Source: Mucilaginibacter sp. OK283 (GTDB taxonomy: Bacteria; Bacteroidota; Bacteroidia; Sphingobacteriales; Sphingobacteriaceae). From it: 64,000 bases of DNA. Under the pieces are notes generated by a model, which saw only the letters and a list, made by a program, of their open reading frames with translations, searched no databases and had not been told where the DNA came from. Below are positions 34,229 to 43,562 of this stretch, piece by piece (position 1 is the first letter of the stretch; each line of letters begins with the position of its first letter). Position numbers and translations under genes: made by a program. The stretch covers positions 301,573-365,572 of the forward strand of contig NZ_FODR01000007.1 of the NCBI RefSeq assembly GCF_900110415.1, given 5' to 3'.

Positions 34229-34884
34229 TGTGATTTTGCGATTTAATTACCGGCCATTAAAATACTTGTTTTCATTGAATTATCATAAAATATTAAAAAC
34301 ATTTTAGTTCTTTTTAAAATTTTTATAAAACTTTTGATTTTGGGCTTTCTATTAAATCTTATCGTTCTGGTTATAGATTACCAATAGCTATAAGTTTTTC
34401 CATTGACTATGAAATTGATGGAATAAAAAACAGGGGACACCTGGTTAAGCTATCGTTTAGCAATATGTATTTGATTGATGTTAGTACCGTTTATGGGCGA
34501 AACTTCATAGCGGGCTGCCGGTACATGTTTTTTAAGTGAAATTTTGTGTTTTAAATACACTAAGTTTTGATATTTTTAATTTTTTACATCTTATTTTGAT
34601 TGTTTTTTTAATTTTTTTTTGAATTTTATAGCTTTAACTATTTGCCAATTACTGAATTTGCCTAAATAATTAAATAAATAGCCGTATTTCATTTAATTAT
34701 TTTACTAAAAAACAATTCCTAATGAAATATATACTATTAAAGTATAAATAAATTGACTAAAATTTATTTATAATCAAATTACAATGTATAAATCTTAATT
34801 TTTGTAACAAAAATGATATTTAGTTAAAATTTATTGCTATTTTGTTGATTAATTAACATAACAATCAATCCAATCAAACAAAGC
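34229..34884. other. 656-base very AT-rich spacer before the TonB receptor
   Basis: No gene seen. From about 34540 to 34860 it is almost only A and T, with long T tracts (34560-34625) and a short palindrome tttttgtaacaaaaa near 34799-34813. Probably the regulatory region of the receptor gene; no full promoter consensus recognised. Confidence 0.5.
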
Positions 34885-37764
34885 ATGAATTTAAAATTAC
34901 ATTTTTTCCTTTTCGGAGCATTTTTACTGGCCTGCCTGCCGGTGTTTGCCCAAAAGCTAACGGGAACTGTTACAAGTGGGGGTCAGCCGGTAACGGCGGG
35001 CACGGTTAAAGTAGTACCTACAGGCACTGGTACCATCACAGATGCAGATGGTAAGTATAGTTTAACTTTAAAAGCAGGTAGTTACCAGGTTAGTTTTTCG
35101 GCTATAGGGCTTGAAAAGAAAACAGTGTCTGTTCAGCTTGCGGCAGGCGAAACAAAGATATTGAATATGGATCTTTCCGCTTCAGCTGAGGGGTTGAAAG
35201 AGGTGGTAGTAGTGGGAAGCCGTGGCGGTGGCCGTACTAAAATGGATTCGCCCGTACCTGTAGATGTACTCCGGATGAACCAGATAGGCGAAACTACCGC
35301 TAAGCCCGATTTGATGAGCCAGCTAAACCAGGCCGTACCTTCATTTAACTACAACAAACAAAGCGGCGGCGATGGATCTGATGCTATTGACTTTGCCAGT
35401 TTGCGGGGCCTTGGCTTCGATCAAACGTTGGTACTCATCAATGGCAAGCGCCGTCACTTGTCGGCTTTCGTAAACCAGGTAGGTACCCGAGGCCGCGGTA
35501 ATAGCGGTACCGATTTAAATGCCATACCCGAAGCGACTATTGACAGGGTGGAGATTTTGCGTGATGGCGCGTCGGCGCAATACGGCTCAGATGCCATAGC
35601 CGGTGTTGTTAATATTGTTTTGAAAAAAGATATCGGTAAGCTGAATGTAAACATCGGCGGTAGTGGTTATTATGACCATAAATACAATACATTGAACAAT
35701 GTTGACCCAACCCAATATTATACGGGGTCGCAAATTGACGGCAAAACCTTTACTTTAGGATTAGACTATGGATTGGCAATTGGCAAAAACGGTGGTTTTA
35801 TCAATTTTGGAGGTAACTTCATGGATCAGGGCAAAACCTTTAGGGCTGCGCCTGATACCAACTGGTCAACCAACCCCCAGGCCCTGAGTGTTGATGCCTG
35901 GCGAAGAGCTTTTGGTGATGGCTCCGTAAAGTCTGGTGGCGGAATGTACAATATGGAAATTCCACTTGCCGGCACCAAAACTACTTTCTACTCTTTTGGC
36001 GGCTATAACTATAAACACTCTAATGTTTATGCCTGGACACGCCGGTGGAGCAGTTCAAGTAATCACATCAAATTCCCTACCGACGAAAACGGGAAGCTGA
36101 TATTTGTACCCGGCATTATGCGTGTTTTTGACCCTACGCCGGGGGCTTTGGATACTGCCAACGTATATTATAACCCCCAGGAGGATGTTTATATAAAGGA
36201 TATGTCGGCTGCGTTGGGCTTTAAAGGCACAATAGGTGATGGCTGGGATTGGGATTTGAGCAATAATACAGGTTATAATGATTTTCATTATTGGGGTAAC
36301 CAAACATTTAATTCCTCGTTGCCTTTGCCCGAGCAATATACTAAAACCAGGTTTAATGACGGCGGGTTCAACTTTTTACAAAATACTGCCAATTTAGATG
36401 TGACCAAACATTTTGAGCATGTAGCCCAGGGCTTTACGCTATCTTTTGGCGGAGAGTACAGGTATGAGCGCTATAAACTATACGCCGGGGAGCCCGACTC
36501 CTACAGAAATGGCGGAGCTTTGTTAAACGGTGTTCCTAAAGCTTCCGGATCCGAAGGGTATCCCGGCTATCAGCCAACCGATGCAACCACAGCCAACAGA
36601 ACAAATGAGGCCGCTTATATTGAAGGCACTTTAGATGTAACTAAAGATTGGCTGGTTGATGGTGCAGCCCGGTTTGAACATTACTCGGATTTTGGAGGGG
36701 TAAGCACATTTAAATTAGCATCCCGCTATAAAGTAAGCGACAACTTCAATGTAAGAGGTTCATTTAGTACAGGTTTTAGGGCACCTTCATTGCAACAAAT
36801 GAATTTTAGCAATACCAATACCAACATTATTGCAGGTGAATTGGTTTACGCTAAATTGATTCCAAATTATGCCGATGCCGCCCGCCAGGTAGGGATTCCA
36901 AAGCTTACCCAGGAAACCTCAACCAATACCAGCTTAGGCTTTACATGGAAACCAACACATGATTTTAATGTTACAGTTGACGGTTATCTTATTAAAATTA
37001 AAAACAGGATAGTAATTACAGGTGCTTTTGATACCTCGGTAGCCGCGCTAAAAGACTACCTTATAGCTAATAACGTAACAAATGCCAACTTTTTTACCAA
37101 TGCTGTCAATACAACTAACAGGGGTATCGACATTGTGTTAGATTATCGCAAATCGTGGGGTAAAAATAAATTCACAGCTTTATTTGCCGGTAACATTCAA
37201 GGGATAACCATCGATAAGGTTAATATCCCAGCCGCGCTGAATGATACCTATGCACACCAGCAGGCATATTTTAGCACAAGAGAAGCTGCGTTTTTAAAAG
37301 CTTCTGCTCCACGCGAAAAATTCTCATTAGGGCTTGAATACGGATATGGTAAATTTGCCGCCGGTAGCCATATTACCTATTACGGCCAGTTAACTACACA
37401 GGGCTTTGGTTATAGCAGCGTACCAGGTGCGAACCCCGACGGACCGGGGGGCTCAAACATATCTGCATCGGGTAACGGCTGGGACCCTTATGTTGATTTG
37501 GATAACGGCAAAGGTGTTGTTCCCGAAAATTTTGTTTTTCACGGAAAAGCTACTACCGATATATACGTATCTTATAAAATATCAAAGCAGATATCGTGGA
37601 CAGTTGGTGTAGATAACATATTTAATGTACACCCTGATCTGGCTGTTACAGAAGGCGCTCATCAATCATCATGGGGTGATAGTGAATCGGGCGGTCCGTT
37701 TGATGCCGTACAAATGGGTTTTAACGGTATGAGGATGTTTACCAAATTGGCCTTACACTTTTAA
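34885..37764 (+). CDS. TonB-dependent receptor with carboxypeptidase-like domain
   Basis: 959 residues. Signal peptide ending near VFAQ (residue 22); a carboxypeptidase-regulatory-like domain (about 24-100: LTGTVTSGGQPV, DADGKYSLTLKAGSYQV); a plug with SPVPVDVL, LRGLGFDQTLVLINGKRRH and IDRVEILRDGASAQYGSDAIAGVVNIVLK; then a 22-strand barrel ending in FTKLALHF. It lacks the SusC-specific features and no SusD follows, so it is an ordinary TonB receptor with unknown ligand (sugar, siderophore or other). A terminator and then an AraC regulator come next. Confidence 0.93.
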   Translation: MNLKLHFFLFGAFLLACLPVFAQKLTGTVTSGGQPVTAGTVKVVPTGTGTITDADGKYSLTLKAGSYQVSFSAIGLEKKTVSVQLAAGETKILNMDLSASAEGLKEVVVVGSRGGGRTKMDSPVPVDVLRMNQIGETTAKPDLMSQLNQAVPSFNYNKQSGGDGSDAIDFASLRGLGFDQTLVLINGKRRHLSAFVNQVGTRGRGNSGTDLNAIPEATIDRVEILRDGASAQYGSDAIAGVVNIVLKKDIGKLNVNIGGSGYYDHKYNTLNNVDPTQYYTGSQIDGKTFTLGLDYGLAIGKNGGFINFGGNFMDQGKTFRAAPDTNWSTNPQALSVDAWRRAFGDGSVKSGGGMYNMEIPLAGTKTTFYSFGGYNYKHSNVYAWTRRWSSSSNHIKFPTDENGKLIFVPGIMRVFDPTPGALDTANVYYNPQEDVYIKDMSAALGFKGTIGDGWDWDLSNNTGYNDFHYWGNQTFNSSLPLPEQYTKTRFNDGGFNFLQNTANLDVTKHFEHVAQGFTLSFGGEYRYERYKLYAGEPDSYRNGGALLNGVPKASGSEGYPGYQPTDATTANRTNEAAYIEGTLDVTKDWLVDGAARFEHYSDFGGVSTFKLASRYKVSDNFNVRGSFSTGFRAPSLQQMNFSNTNTNIIAGELVYAKLIPNYADAARQVGIPKLTQETSTNTSLGFTWKPTHDFNVTVDGYLIKIKNRIVITGAFDTSVAALKDYLIANNVTNANFFTNAVNTTNRGIDIVLDYRKSWGKNKFTALFAGNIQGITIDKVNIPAALNDTYAHQQAYFSTREAAFLKASAPREKFSLGLEYGYGKFAAGSHITYYGQLTTQGFGYSSVPGANPDGPGGSNISASGNGWDPYVDLDNGKGVVPENFVFHGKATTDIYVSYKISKQISWTVGVDNIFNVHPDLAVTEGAHQSSWGDSESGGPFDAVQMGFNGMRMFTKLALHF

Positions 37765-37783
37765 TAATAGGGTATAGCTTAGT

Positions 37784-37821
37784 AGTCCCCCGGCTTGATA
37801 ATCAGTCGGGGGACTTTTTTT
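37784..37821 (+). terminator. terminator after the TonB receptor
   Basis: 9-bp GC-rich perfect stem (37784-37792 with 37807-37815) followed by seven T. Confidence 0.9.
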
Positions 37822-37915
37822 GTCTTATTTTGGTAGTATTTGACAAATATTAGCCTATTGGTTTGAAAAATAAGCTATTTTATGATAATATTTGCTTGTT
37901 AATAGGCAATTGCAA

Positions 37916-38806
37916 ATGAAAGTTTTACAGTTTACCATTCCTGTACCCCACGATAAAAGCGTAATTGCCGATCAGTTTAGCCTGCCTTATTTTTACCCTT
38001 ACCTGCACCGGCACAAAGAGGCGCAAATTACCTGGATACAAAAAGGAGAAGGCACGCTTATAGCCGGTAATAACATGCACCATTTTTCACCCGGCGATGT
38101 TTTTTTAATAGGTGCAAACCTGCCGCACCTGTTTAAAAGCAATCCCGAATATTTTGAAAATGAAACTGAAGATGCGATAAGCGCGCTAAGTATTTTTTTT
38201 AATCCCGAAGGAATATTAACGCCGCTGTTTAACCTGCCGGAAATGAGGGCCTTTAAGCTATTTATACAGCATCATCAGCAAGGATTTAAGGTGCCTTTAC
38301 CTGACGTGGAAAAGGCTATAATTAATATGACTGCTTTAAGTGATACCACGGGTGCGGAGCAACTTATCCAGTTTATAAAACTAATGAAAGGTTTAAGCGA
38401 GATAAACGAACAGCTGCAGCCGCTATCATCCTATGGTAATTTACCGGGGATTACCGAAAACGAAGGGATTAGGATAGGTAATATTTACAATTACATTATG
38501 CAAAACTACACGGAGCCTATAACGCTGGAGGATGTATCTAAAGCCGCGTTTATGACATCCGAATCATTTTGCAGGTATTTTAAAAAGCATACGGGCAACA
38601 CATTTGTCACTTTTTTAAACGAAGTACGTATCAACGAAGCATGTAAAATATTAAACGCCAATAAAGCCGAGAGCATCTCGGCGGCGGCCTATCAATGTGG
38701 TTTTAAAAGCATTACCAATTTCAACCGGGTATTCCGTTCGGTAACCGGTAAATCGCCAAGGGAGTATATGGATAATTATAATGGAAAGGTTAAGGATCTG
38801 ATTTGA
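37916..38806 (+). CDS. AraC family transcription regulator with cupin sensor domain
   Basis: 296 residues from ATG 37916 (MKVLQFTIPV); the frame extends eight codons upstream. N-terminal cupin (about 25-100: YLHRHKEAQITWIQKGEGTLI, FSPGDVFLIGANLPH), linker, and C-terminal double HTH (ITLEDVSKAAFMTSESFCRYF and ISAAAYQCGFKSITNFNRVFR, then GKSPREY). It probably binds a small molecule and controls sugar genes; the receptor just upstream or the nearby hydrolases are plausible targets. Confidence 0.92.
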   Translation: MKVLQFTIPVPHDKSVIADQFSLPYFYPYLHRHKEAQITWIQKGEGTLIAGNNMHHFSPGDVFLIGANLPHLFKSNPEYFENETEDAISALSIFFNPEGILTPLFNLPEMRAFKLFIQHHQQGFKVPLPDVEKAIINMTALSDTTGAEQLIQFIKLMKGLSEINEQLQPLSSYGNLPGITENEGIRIGNIYNYIMQNYTEPITLEDVSKAAFMTSESFCRYFKKHTGNTFVTFLNEVRINEACKILNANKAESISAAAYQCGFKSITNFNRVFRSVTGKSPREYMDNYNGKVKDLI

Positions 38807-38812
38807 TCACAC

Positions 38813-39502
38813 CTATGCTACCGTTAGCCTCACCAGGTATTGCTGATATTCATCTTCCAGTAAAACTTCCAGTTCATAACCGGCTTCGTTGGCAATTGTT
38901 GTTAACGTTTTTTCGTCTATATAAAGCCACGGAAACCAATCGGATGTTTGGCGATTGTATTGATACTGGTAGCTTAGTTCGCCATAGTATTTGCCGGTAT
39001 CGGGCAGGTTTCCTTCGTACAGGTAAGCAATATCAGATGAATCAAACAGCAGCTGTCCGCCTTTATTAAGTAGCAGTTTGGCATGTTGCAGGAAAGTTTT
39101 TAAGTGGGATAAAGTACCTGTTAGGCCAATACCATTCATAAGCAGTAACAAGGTGTCGTATTTATGATCGTTGTATTCAAAAATGTCGGCGGTAAACACT
39201 TTTTTAACACCGCGTTCCTGCATTACATCTACGGCTAAGGCAGAAATTTCCAATGCGGTTACATCAAAGCCGCGCTCCTGTAGTATGAGGGCATGGCTGC
39301 CGGCCCCCGCGCCAATATCCAGTACTTCGCCGCGGCATTCATTCAGGGCAAGCCATTCAATATCGGGCATGTCATCCTCATCCCTGAAATAGGCTTCGAC
39401 AGGCATTTCCTCCTTTGGGCCATACTGGTTGTTAATCCACAATTTGTGGGCTGCTTTTTTATAGTGATGATTGTGTATGGCCTGGCCTAAAATATCTTTC
39501 AT
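38813..39502 (-). CDS. class I SAM-dependent methyltransferase
   Basis: 229 residues. Rossmann motif I in GEVLDIGAGAGSHALIL, motif II VTALEISALAVDVM, and a following YDTLLLLMNGIGLTGTL. This group includes small-molecule methyltransferases of unknown substrate. Convergent with araC (6-base gap). Its -7 box lies only six bases before the ATG. Confidence 0.87.
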   Translation of the reverse strand: MKDILGQAIHNHHYKKAAHKLWINNQYGPKEEMPVEAYFRDEDDMPDIEWLALNECRGEVLDIGAGAGSHALILQERGFDVTALEISALAVDVMQERGVKKVFTADIFEYNDHKYDTLLLLMNGIGLTGTLSHLKTFLQHAKLLLNKGGQLLFDSSDIAYLYEGNLPDTGKYYGELSYQYQYNRQTSDWFPWLYIDEKTLTTIANEAGYELEVLLEDEYQQYLVRLTVA

Positions 39503-39508
39503 GCTGTG

Positions 39509-39517
39509 GCAAAAGTA
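39509..39517 (-). promoter_or_regulatory. -7 box abutting the methyltransferase start
   Basis: Minus-strand TACTTTTGC is an exact TAnnTTTGC match and ends six bases before the ATG at 39502, so the transcript would have almost no leader. Confidence 0.45.
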
Positions 39518-39833
39518 GCAATTGACTGCCTAATTACCGTTACAGAAACGATTTACACTATGGAATATCGGAAAGTTATGAGTTCTGAGCAACAAATGAG
39601 TAACAAATTTTCGACCTTTTTTAAGACATTTTACCATTTTGGGAAATGATGGAAAACTCATGCTAAATTAAAAGAAATTTCAAAACCATAAAAAACACCC
39701 TCCATACGTCCTCTCGTATCTTCGGCACATGCAACATACTCAATTACGAATACTTGTATTTGCAGTTAAGGTAGATTAATATGAAACGCTACAGATTTGT
39801 CACCCTGATCATAAGGTACGTACTATATAAAAA

Positions 39834-39864
39834 TTGGAATTATAAACAAATCTGTTTATTTTTG
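39834..39864 (+). promoter_or_regulatory. promoter of the HTH/nucleotidyltransferase module
   Basis: TTG at 39834, a 20-base spacer and TATTTTTG at 39857-39864: both elements and spacing fit the Bacteroidota consensus. The ATG at 39868 is three bases after the -7 box, implying a leaderless mRNA. The 365-base spacer upstream (from 39503) shows no other structure. Confidence 0.55.
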
Positions 39865-39867
39865 AAG

Positions 39868-40371
39868 ATGGAGAAATGGATCGAAAAATATCGTGGAATT
39901 AATCCTGGCGTAATTCTGGACCGGGAGCTGAAAAAGAAAAAGCTAAAGCAAACAGCTTTTGCCAGGGATATTAAGCTACCTGCTCAAACATTAAATGCGA
40001 TTATAAAAGGTAAAAGGAAAATGACGCCCGAAGTAGCCTTTAAAATAGACAACGCACTTGGTTTGGAAGAGAGCACGATGGCTATTTTACAAGCTATGTA
40101 CGATACTACATTGGTTAAACATAAGATCGGGATTATTAATCATCCTGATATATCCAGGCTCCGCAGGATATTGTTTTGGGACACTGATTTTGACAAAATT
40201 GACTGGCAACGGCAGAAAAACGCCGTTATCCGGCGTGTGTGGGAACGTGGTAATGAAGATGAGAAAAAGGAGATACAACGGTTTTACGGCATTGACAGTA
40301 CATATGCTGTTATAAATGAGATTAAGCCCACTCGTCCAGATCCTTCATTTTTAAGAAAAAAATCCAGCTAA
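39868..40371 (+). CDS. HigA-like helix-turn-helix protein with C-terminal DUF6922-like domain
   Basis: 167 residues from the ATG at 39868 (MEKWIEKYRGINPGVILDREL); the frame opens at 39781 but those codons precede the promoter. N-terminal XRE/HigA HTH (about 15-75: LKQTAFARDIKLPAQTLNAIIKGKRKMTPEVAFKI in spirit), then a C-terminal RLRRILFWDTDFDKIDWQ and AVIRRVWERGNEDEKKEI, which I associate with DUF6922. The stop overlaps the next start (TAATG at 40369-40373), a coupling typical of antitoxin-toxin pairs. Proposed role: antitoxin and autorepressor of the adjoining nucleotidyltransferase. Confidence 0.75.
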   Translation: MEKWIEKYRGINPGVILDRELKKKKLKQTAFARDIKLPAQTLNAIIKGKRKMTPEVAFKIDNALGLEESTMAILQAMYDTTLVKHKIGIINHPDISRLRRILFWDTDFDKIDWQRQKNAVIRRVWERGNEDEKKEIQRFYGIDSTYAVINEIKPTRPDPSFLRKKSS

Positions 40372-41020
40372 TGCTCCATTGGAATACGGTATCCGTACAG
40401 CTTAAACAAACCTTGGCTACCTTAATGCAAGCTGATGTATTAAAAGACCATCGTTTGGTCGGCGGCACGGCCCTTAGCTTATATTTAGGCCACCGAATGT
40501 CGGTAGACATTGATTTATTTACTGATGCCGGTAACTACGGCAAAATAAATTACAACAAATAGAGGAATATTTGAGAAACAGCTTTCCTTATGTAAGCGGC
40601 GACTTTGGAAGTGATCCTGTATTCGGCAAGTCGTATCTCATCGGCGAGAATAAAGATAATATCGTCAAAGTGGATATTTACTATGCCAGTGAGCCGTTTT
40701 TCGGGGAGTTAATCGAAAGCGACGGCATTCGTTTAGCCTCTGTTGAAGAAATCATCGCAATGAAGGTCGACGTAGTGCGACGGGGCGGCAGGAAGAAGGA
40801 CTTTTGGGACCTTCATGAGTTGCTCGAACAATATTCGATTAACCAAATGATAGCGTTACACGCTACGGGATATGAATGGACACATGATGAAGAACTCATC
40901 ACCAAAAACTTTACTGACTTTGGGCAAGCGGATGAAGATTTTGATCCTATTTGCCTCAAAGGGAAGGAATGGGCATTCATCAAAGAAGATTTTGAAGAAG
41001 CAGTTAACAGCCGGCAGTGA
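40371..41020 (+). pseudogene. AbiEii/AbiGii-type nucleotidyltransferase, frameshifted
   Basis: Two frames together give one full-length protein. Frame 1 (40371-40562) has RLVGGTALSLYLGHRMSVDIDLF, the nucleotidyltransferase active site with DID, and stops at 40560. Frame 2 resumes with QQIEEYLRNSFPYV (from 40553) and carries VKVDIYYA and the RGGRKKDFWDLHELL motif to 41020. Restoring one base near 40553 joins them as GKINY-QQIEEYL. AbiEii-type proteins are toxins that transfer nucleotides to tRNA or other targets. No slippery heptamer is visible, so this is more likely a mutation (or sequencing error) than programmed frameshifting. A separate TTG-initiated second half is possible but would lack the active site. 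Confidence 0.75.
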
Positions 41021-41083
41021 AGTAAGAATTTTTATCGCCATAAAAAAACTGCTTTACCGATACAATAAAAACCTTTGGCAATT

Positions 41084-41794
41084 ATGTTTAATAGTAATGC
41101 TTTATTGGCTGCCATTATTATCGCCGGCGTAAGCTATAGCGTTATAGCCAAAAAGCTAACCGTTGCCGCTGCTTTAACCGGTGGGGTAGTGGCTTACCTG
41201 GTTTTTACGGGTGCAGGGTTTACAGGCATAGCAATGATGACCAGCTTTTTTATTTTAGGATCGGCCGCTACATCCTGGCAACAAAATAAAAAGCAGGCGT
41301 TTGCCACAGCTGAAGAACACAAAAGCGGGCGAACAACCGGGCAGGTATTGGCCAATGCAGGCGTACCGGCTATTATTGGCATCCTGGTGTTATTTTATCC
41401 CCGGCATAGTCATTTATTTACCCTGATGATGGCAGCAGGTTTTGCCTCGGCCACAGCCGATACCTTATCATCTGAACTGGGGACAGTTTATGGTACAAGG
41501 TTTTTCAATGTTATCACGCTAAAACCCGATCAACGGGGATTGGACGGCGTAATAAGTGTGGAAGGGTCATTGATTGGTATTGCAGGAAGCTGCGTAATAG
41601 CCTTAATTTATGGCATTGGTTTTGGCTGGGATTTGAACCTGATTTGGATAATTATAGCAGGTACCGCAGGGAATTTAAGTGATTCGGTATTGGGGGCATT
41701 GCTGGAGCGCAAGAACATCATCGGCAATAATGCTGTTAACTTTTTAAATACATTTATAGCTGCATTCGTCGCGCTGTTGTTTTACTTTATTTAA
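41084..41794 (+). CDS. DUF92/TMEM19 family membrane protein
   Basis: 236 residues from the ATG at 41084; a TTG three codons earlier is possible. Six or more membrane helices with the family motifs LTGGVVAYLVF, HKSGRTTGQVLANAGVPAI, ATADTLSSELG and GTAGNLSDSVLGALLE. Distant plant relatives (VTE6) are phytyl-phosphate kinases, so a prenyl-phosphate or CDP-lipid role is possible but unproven here. 16 bases before the mtfA-like gene. Confidence 0.87.
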   Translation: MFNSNALLAAIIIAGVSYSVIAKKLTVAAALTGGVVAYLVFTGAGFTGIAMMTSFFILGSAATSWQQNKKQAFATAEEHKSGRTTGQVLANAGVPAIIGILVLFYPRHSHLFTLMMAAGFASATADTLSSELGTVYGTRFFNVITLKPDQRGLDGVISVEGSLIGIAGSCVIALIYGIGFGWDLNLIWIIIAGTAGNLSDSVLGALLERKNIIGNNAVNFLNTFIAAFVALLFYFI

Positions 41795-41810
41795 TCCTCA
41801 CATTTACCAC

Positions 41811-42587
41811 ATGGCTTTTATAATAATTGGCTTTATCGTTTTAGCATTGATCGGCTATTTCATTTTAAAAAACAACAAATCAAAATCGGCCGGCATTGTT
41901 GCCAATACCGATTACAAACCCGTTTTATTGCAAAACATATCCTTTTACCGGGAACTGGACGATGCGGGCAAGCTATTGTTTGAGCAGAAAGTGAATAGCT
42001 TTTTAGCCGGAATCACCATAGAAGGCGTCGGAACTATTGTTGATGATACCGACAGGGTGATGATAGCATCGAGCGCCGTGATTCCCATATTTGGTTTTAA
42101 AGATTGGGAATACCGCAACTTAACCAATGTAATATTATACCCGGATACCTTTGATGGTGAGTTTCAGTTTGAAGGCGGGAGCAGGAACATATTGGGTATG
42201 GTAGGCAGCGGTTATATGAACGGGCAGATGATATTATCAAGGGCGGCGCTTATCAAAGGCTTTTCCAAATCGGCAGGGAAGGAGAATACCGCTATCCATG
42301 AATTTGTGCACCTGCTGGATAAAAGCGATGGCGCTACCGACGGCGTACCCGAAAACCTGCTGGCTCACGAATATGTATTGCCCTGGCTAAAGATGATACA
42401 CCAGGAAATTCATAAAATTGAAGCGGGTAAATCAGATATCAATCCCTATGCAATTACCAACGAAGCTGAATTTTTTGCGGTAGTAGCCGAATATTTTTTT
42501 CAAAAGCCAACCGAGCTTAAGCACAAACATCCCGAACTCTACGAAATACTAAGCACCATATTTATGCAGGATAGGGCCGGTGATTAA
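41811..42587 (+). CDS. MtfA-like zinc peptidase with membrane anchor
   Basis: 258 residues. One N-terminal membrane helix (about 3-19) then a cytoplasmic or periplasmic domain with zinc motif HEFVH (H163, E164, H167) in TAIHEFVHLLDKSDGATDG and a downstream NEAEFFAVVAEYFF supplying the third ligand Glu. E. coli MtfA binds the glucose repressor Mlc and has aminopeptidase activity; whether this homologue has an Mlc partner is unknown. It overlaps the convergent yycJ-like gene by four bases. Confidence 0.88.
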   Translation: MAFIIIGFIVLALIGYFILKNNKSKSAGIVANTDYKPVLLQNISFYRELDDAGKLLFEQKVNSFLAGITIEGVGTIVDDTDRVMIASSAVIPIFGFKDWEYRNLTNVILYPDTFDGEFQFEGGSRNILGMVGSGYMNGQMILSRAALIKGFSKSAGKENTAIHEFVHLLDKSDGATDGVPENLLAHEYVLPWLKMIHQEIHKIEAGKSDINPYAITNEAEFFAVVAEYFFQKPTELKHKHPELYEILSTIFMQDRAGD

Positions 42588-43402
42588 TTAAAGCCTAAAT
42601 CAAGCTGCCCTAAAACTTCCAGTGTTTTACCCGGGTTGCCATCAATAAGATAGACAGGGGTCTCCTCATGCCTTGAAGCTACAACAATGTGAACACCATC
42701 GGCGCAGGCGTTAAAAAGCTCCTCCACCAGTTTTGGATCGTTGTTGTTTTTGGACAGGTGCGACAGCAGCAAATGCGTCATATGTGCCGGGCGATGTGTT
42801 GTAAATAAGGCCAAAGCTTGCTTGTTACTCAGGTGCCCCTTACCGCCACGGATACGCCTTTTAAGATGATAGGGGTAGCCGCCGGTGTCCAGCATAACCT
42901 CATCGTAATTAGCCTCTAAAAAAGCGGCGTGGCATTGACTGAAATAGCGGATAAGCCTGTCGCAAACAATGCCCAGGTCGGTAAATACGCCAACTTTAAT
43001 GTCGCGGCAACTAACTATAAAACTATGGGGCTCTGATGCATCATGCTCTTTGGGGAAGGATGTTACTTCCAGCTGGCCAATGGTAACCGTTTCAAACTCG
43101 TGCAGGTGGTGGATTAGTTTGGCATCTACAGTGTTTCCTAAATGAAGCAGGGTGCCGGGCGTGATATATACAGGCAAATTAAATTTTTTGGCCAGTACCG
43201 GAATGCCCCGGATATGGTCGGAATGTTCATGGGATACAAAAATGGCTTTTACCTTGCTCATGGGCAGGCCCAGGCGGGCCATGCGTTTTTCGGTTTCGCG
43301 ACACGATATACCTGCATCAACCAAAATAGCCTCCTGATCGTTCCCCACATAATAGCAATTGCCATTACTCCCCGAATTTAGTGACGTAATAAATAAAGAC
43401 AT
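42584..43402 (-). CDS. YycJ/WalJ-like metallo-beta-lactamase-fold hydrolase
   Basis: 272 residues. N-terminal FITSLNSGSNGNCYYV and metal motif SHEHSDHIRGIP (HxHxDH) with later HDASEPHSF and LEANYD ligands. The YycJ group are MBL-fold nucleases, with exonuclease activity reported for Bacillus members involved in DNA repair. Convergent with the MtfA gene, overlapping its 3' end by four bases. Confidence 0.9.
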   Translation of the reverse strand: MSLFITSLNSGSNGNCYYVGNDQEAILVDAGISCRETEKRMARLGLPMSKVKAIFVSHEHSDHIRGIPVLAKKFNLPVYITPGTLLHLGNTVDAKLIHHLHEFETVTIGQLEVTSFPKEHDASEPHSFIVSCRDIKVGVFTDLGIVCDRLIRYFSQCHAAFLEANYDEVMLDTGGYPYHLKRRIRGGKGHLSNKQALALFTTHRPAHMTHLLLSHLSKNNNDPKLVEELFNACADGVHIVVASRHEETPVYLIDGNPGKTLEVLGQLDLGFN

Positions 43403-43448
43403 GTTTTTGAGCCATAAGCTGAAGGCCGAAAGCTAAAAGCCGTCACTT

Positions 43449-43456
43449 CAAATGTA
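43449..43456 (-). promoter_or_regulatory. -7 box for the YycJ-like gene
   Basis: Minus-strand TACATTTG fits TAnnTTTG, 46 bases before the ATG at 43402. No -33 match at normal spacing. Confidence 0.35.
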
Positions 43457-43562
43457 TGATACAAAGTAACGGATTTACTGAATAATTTTGTTTCTGACTT
43501 GCCTAATCTTTTAAATAAACTGAAGTTTTTTTGCACTTATAAAAACCTGCTTATATTTAGCC

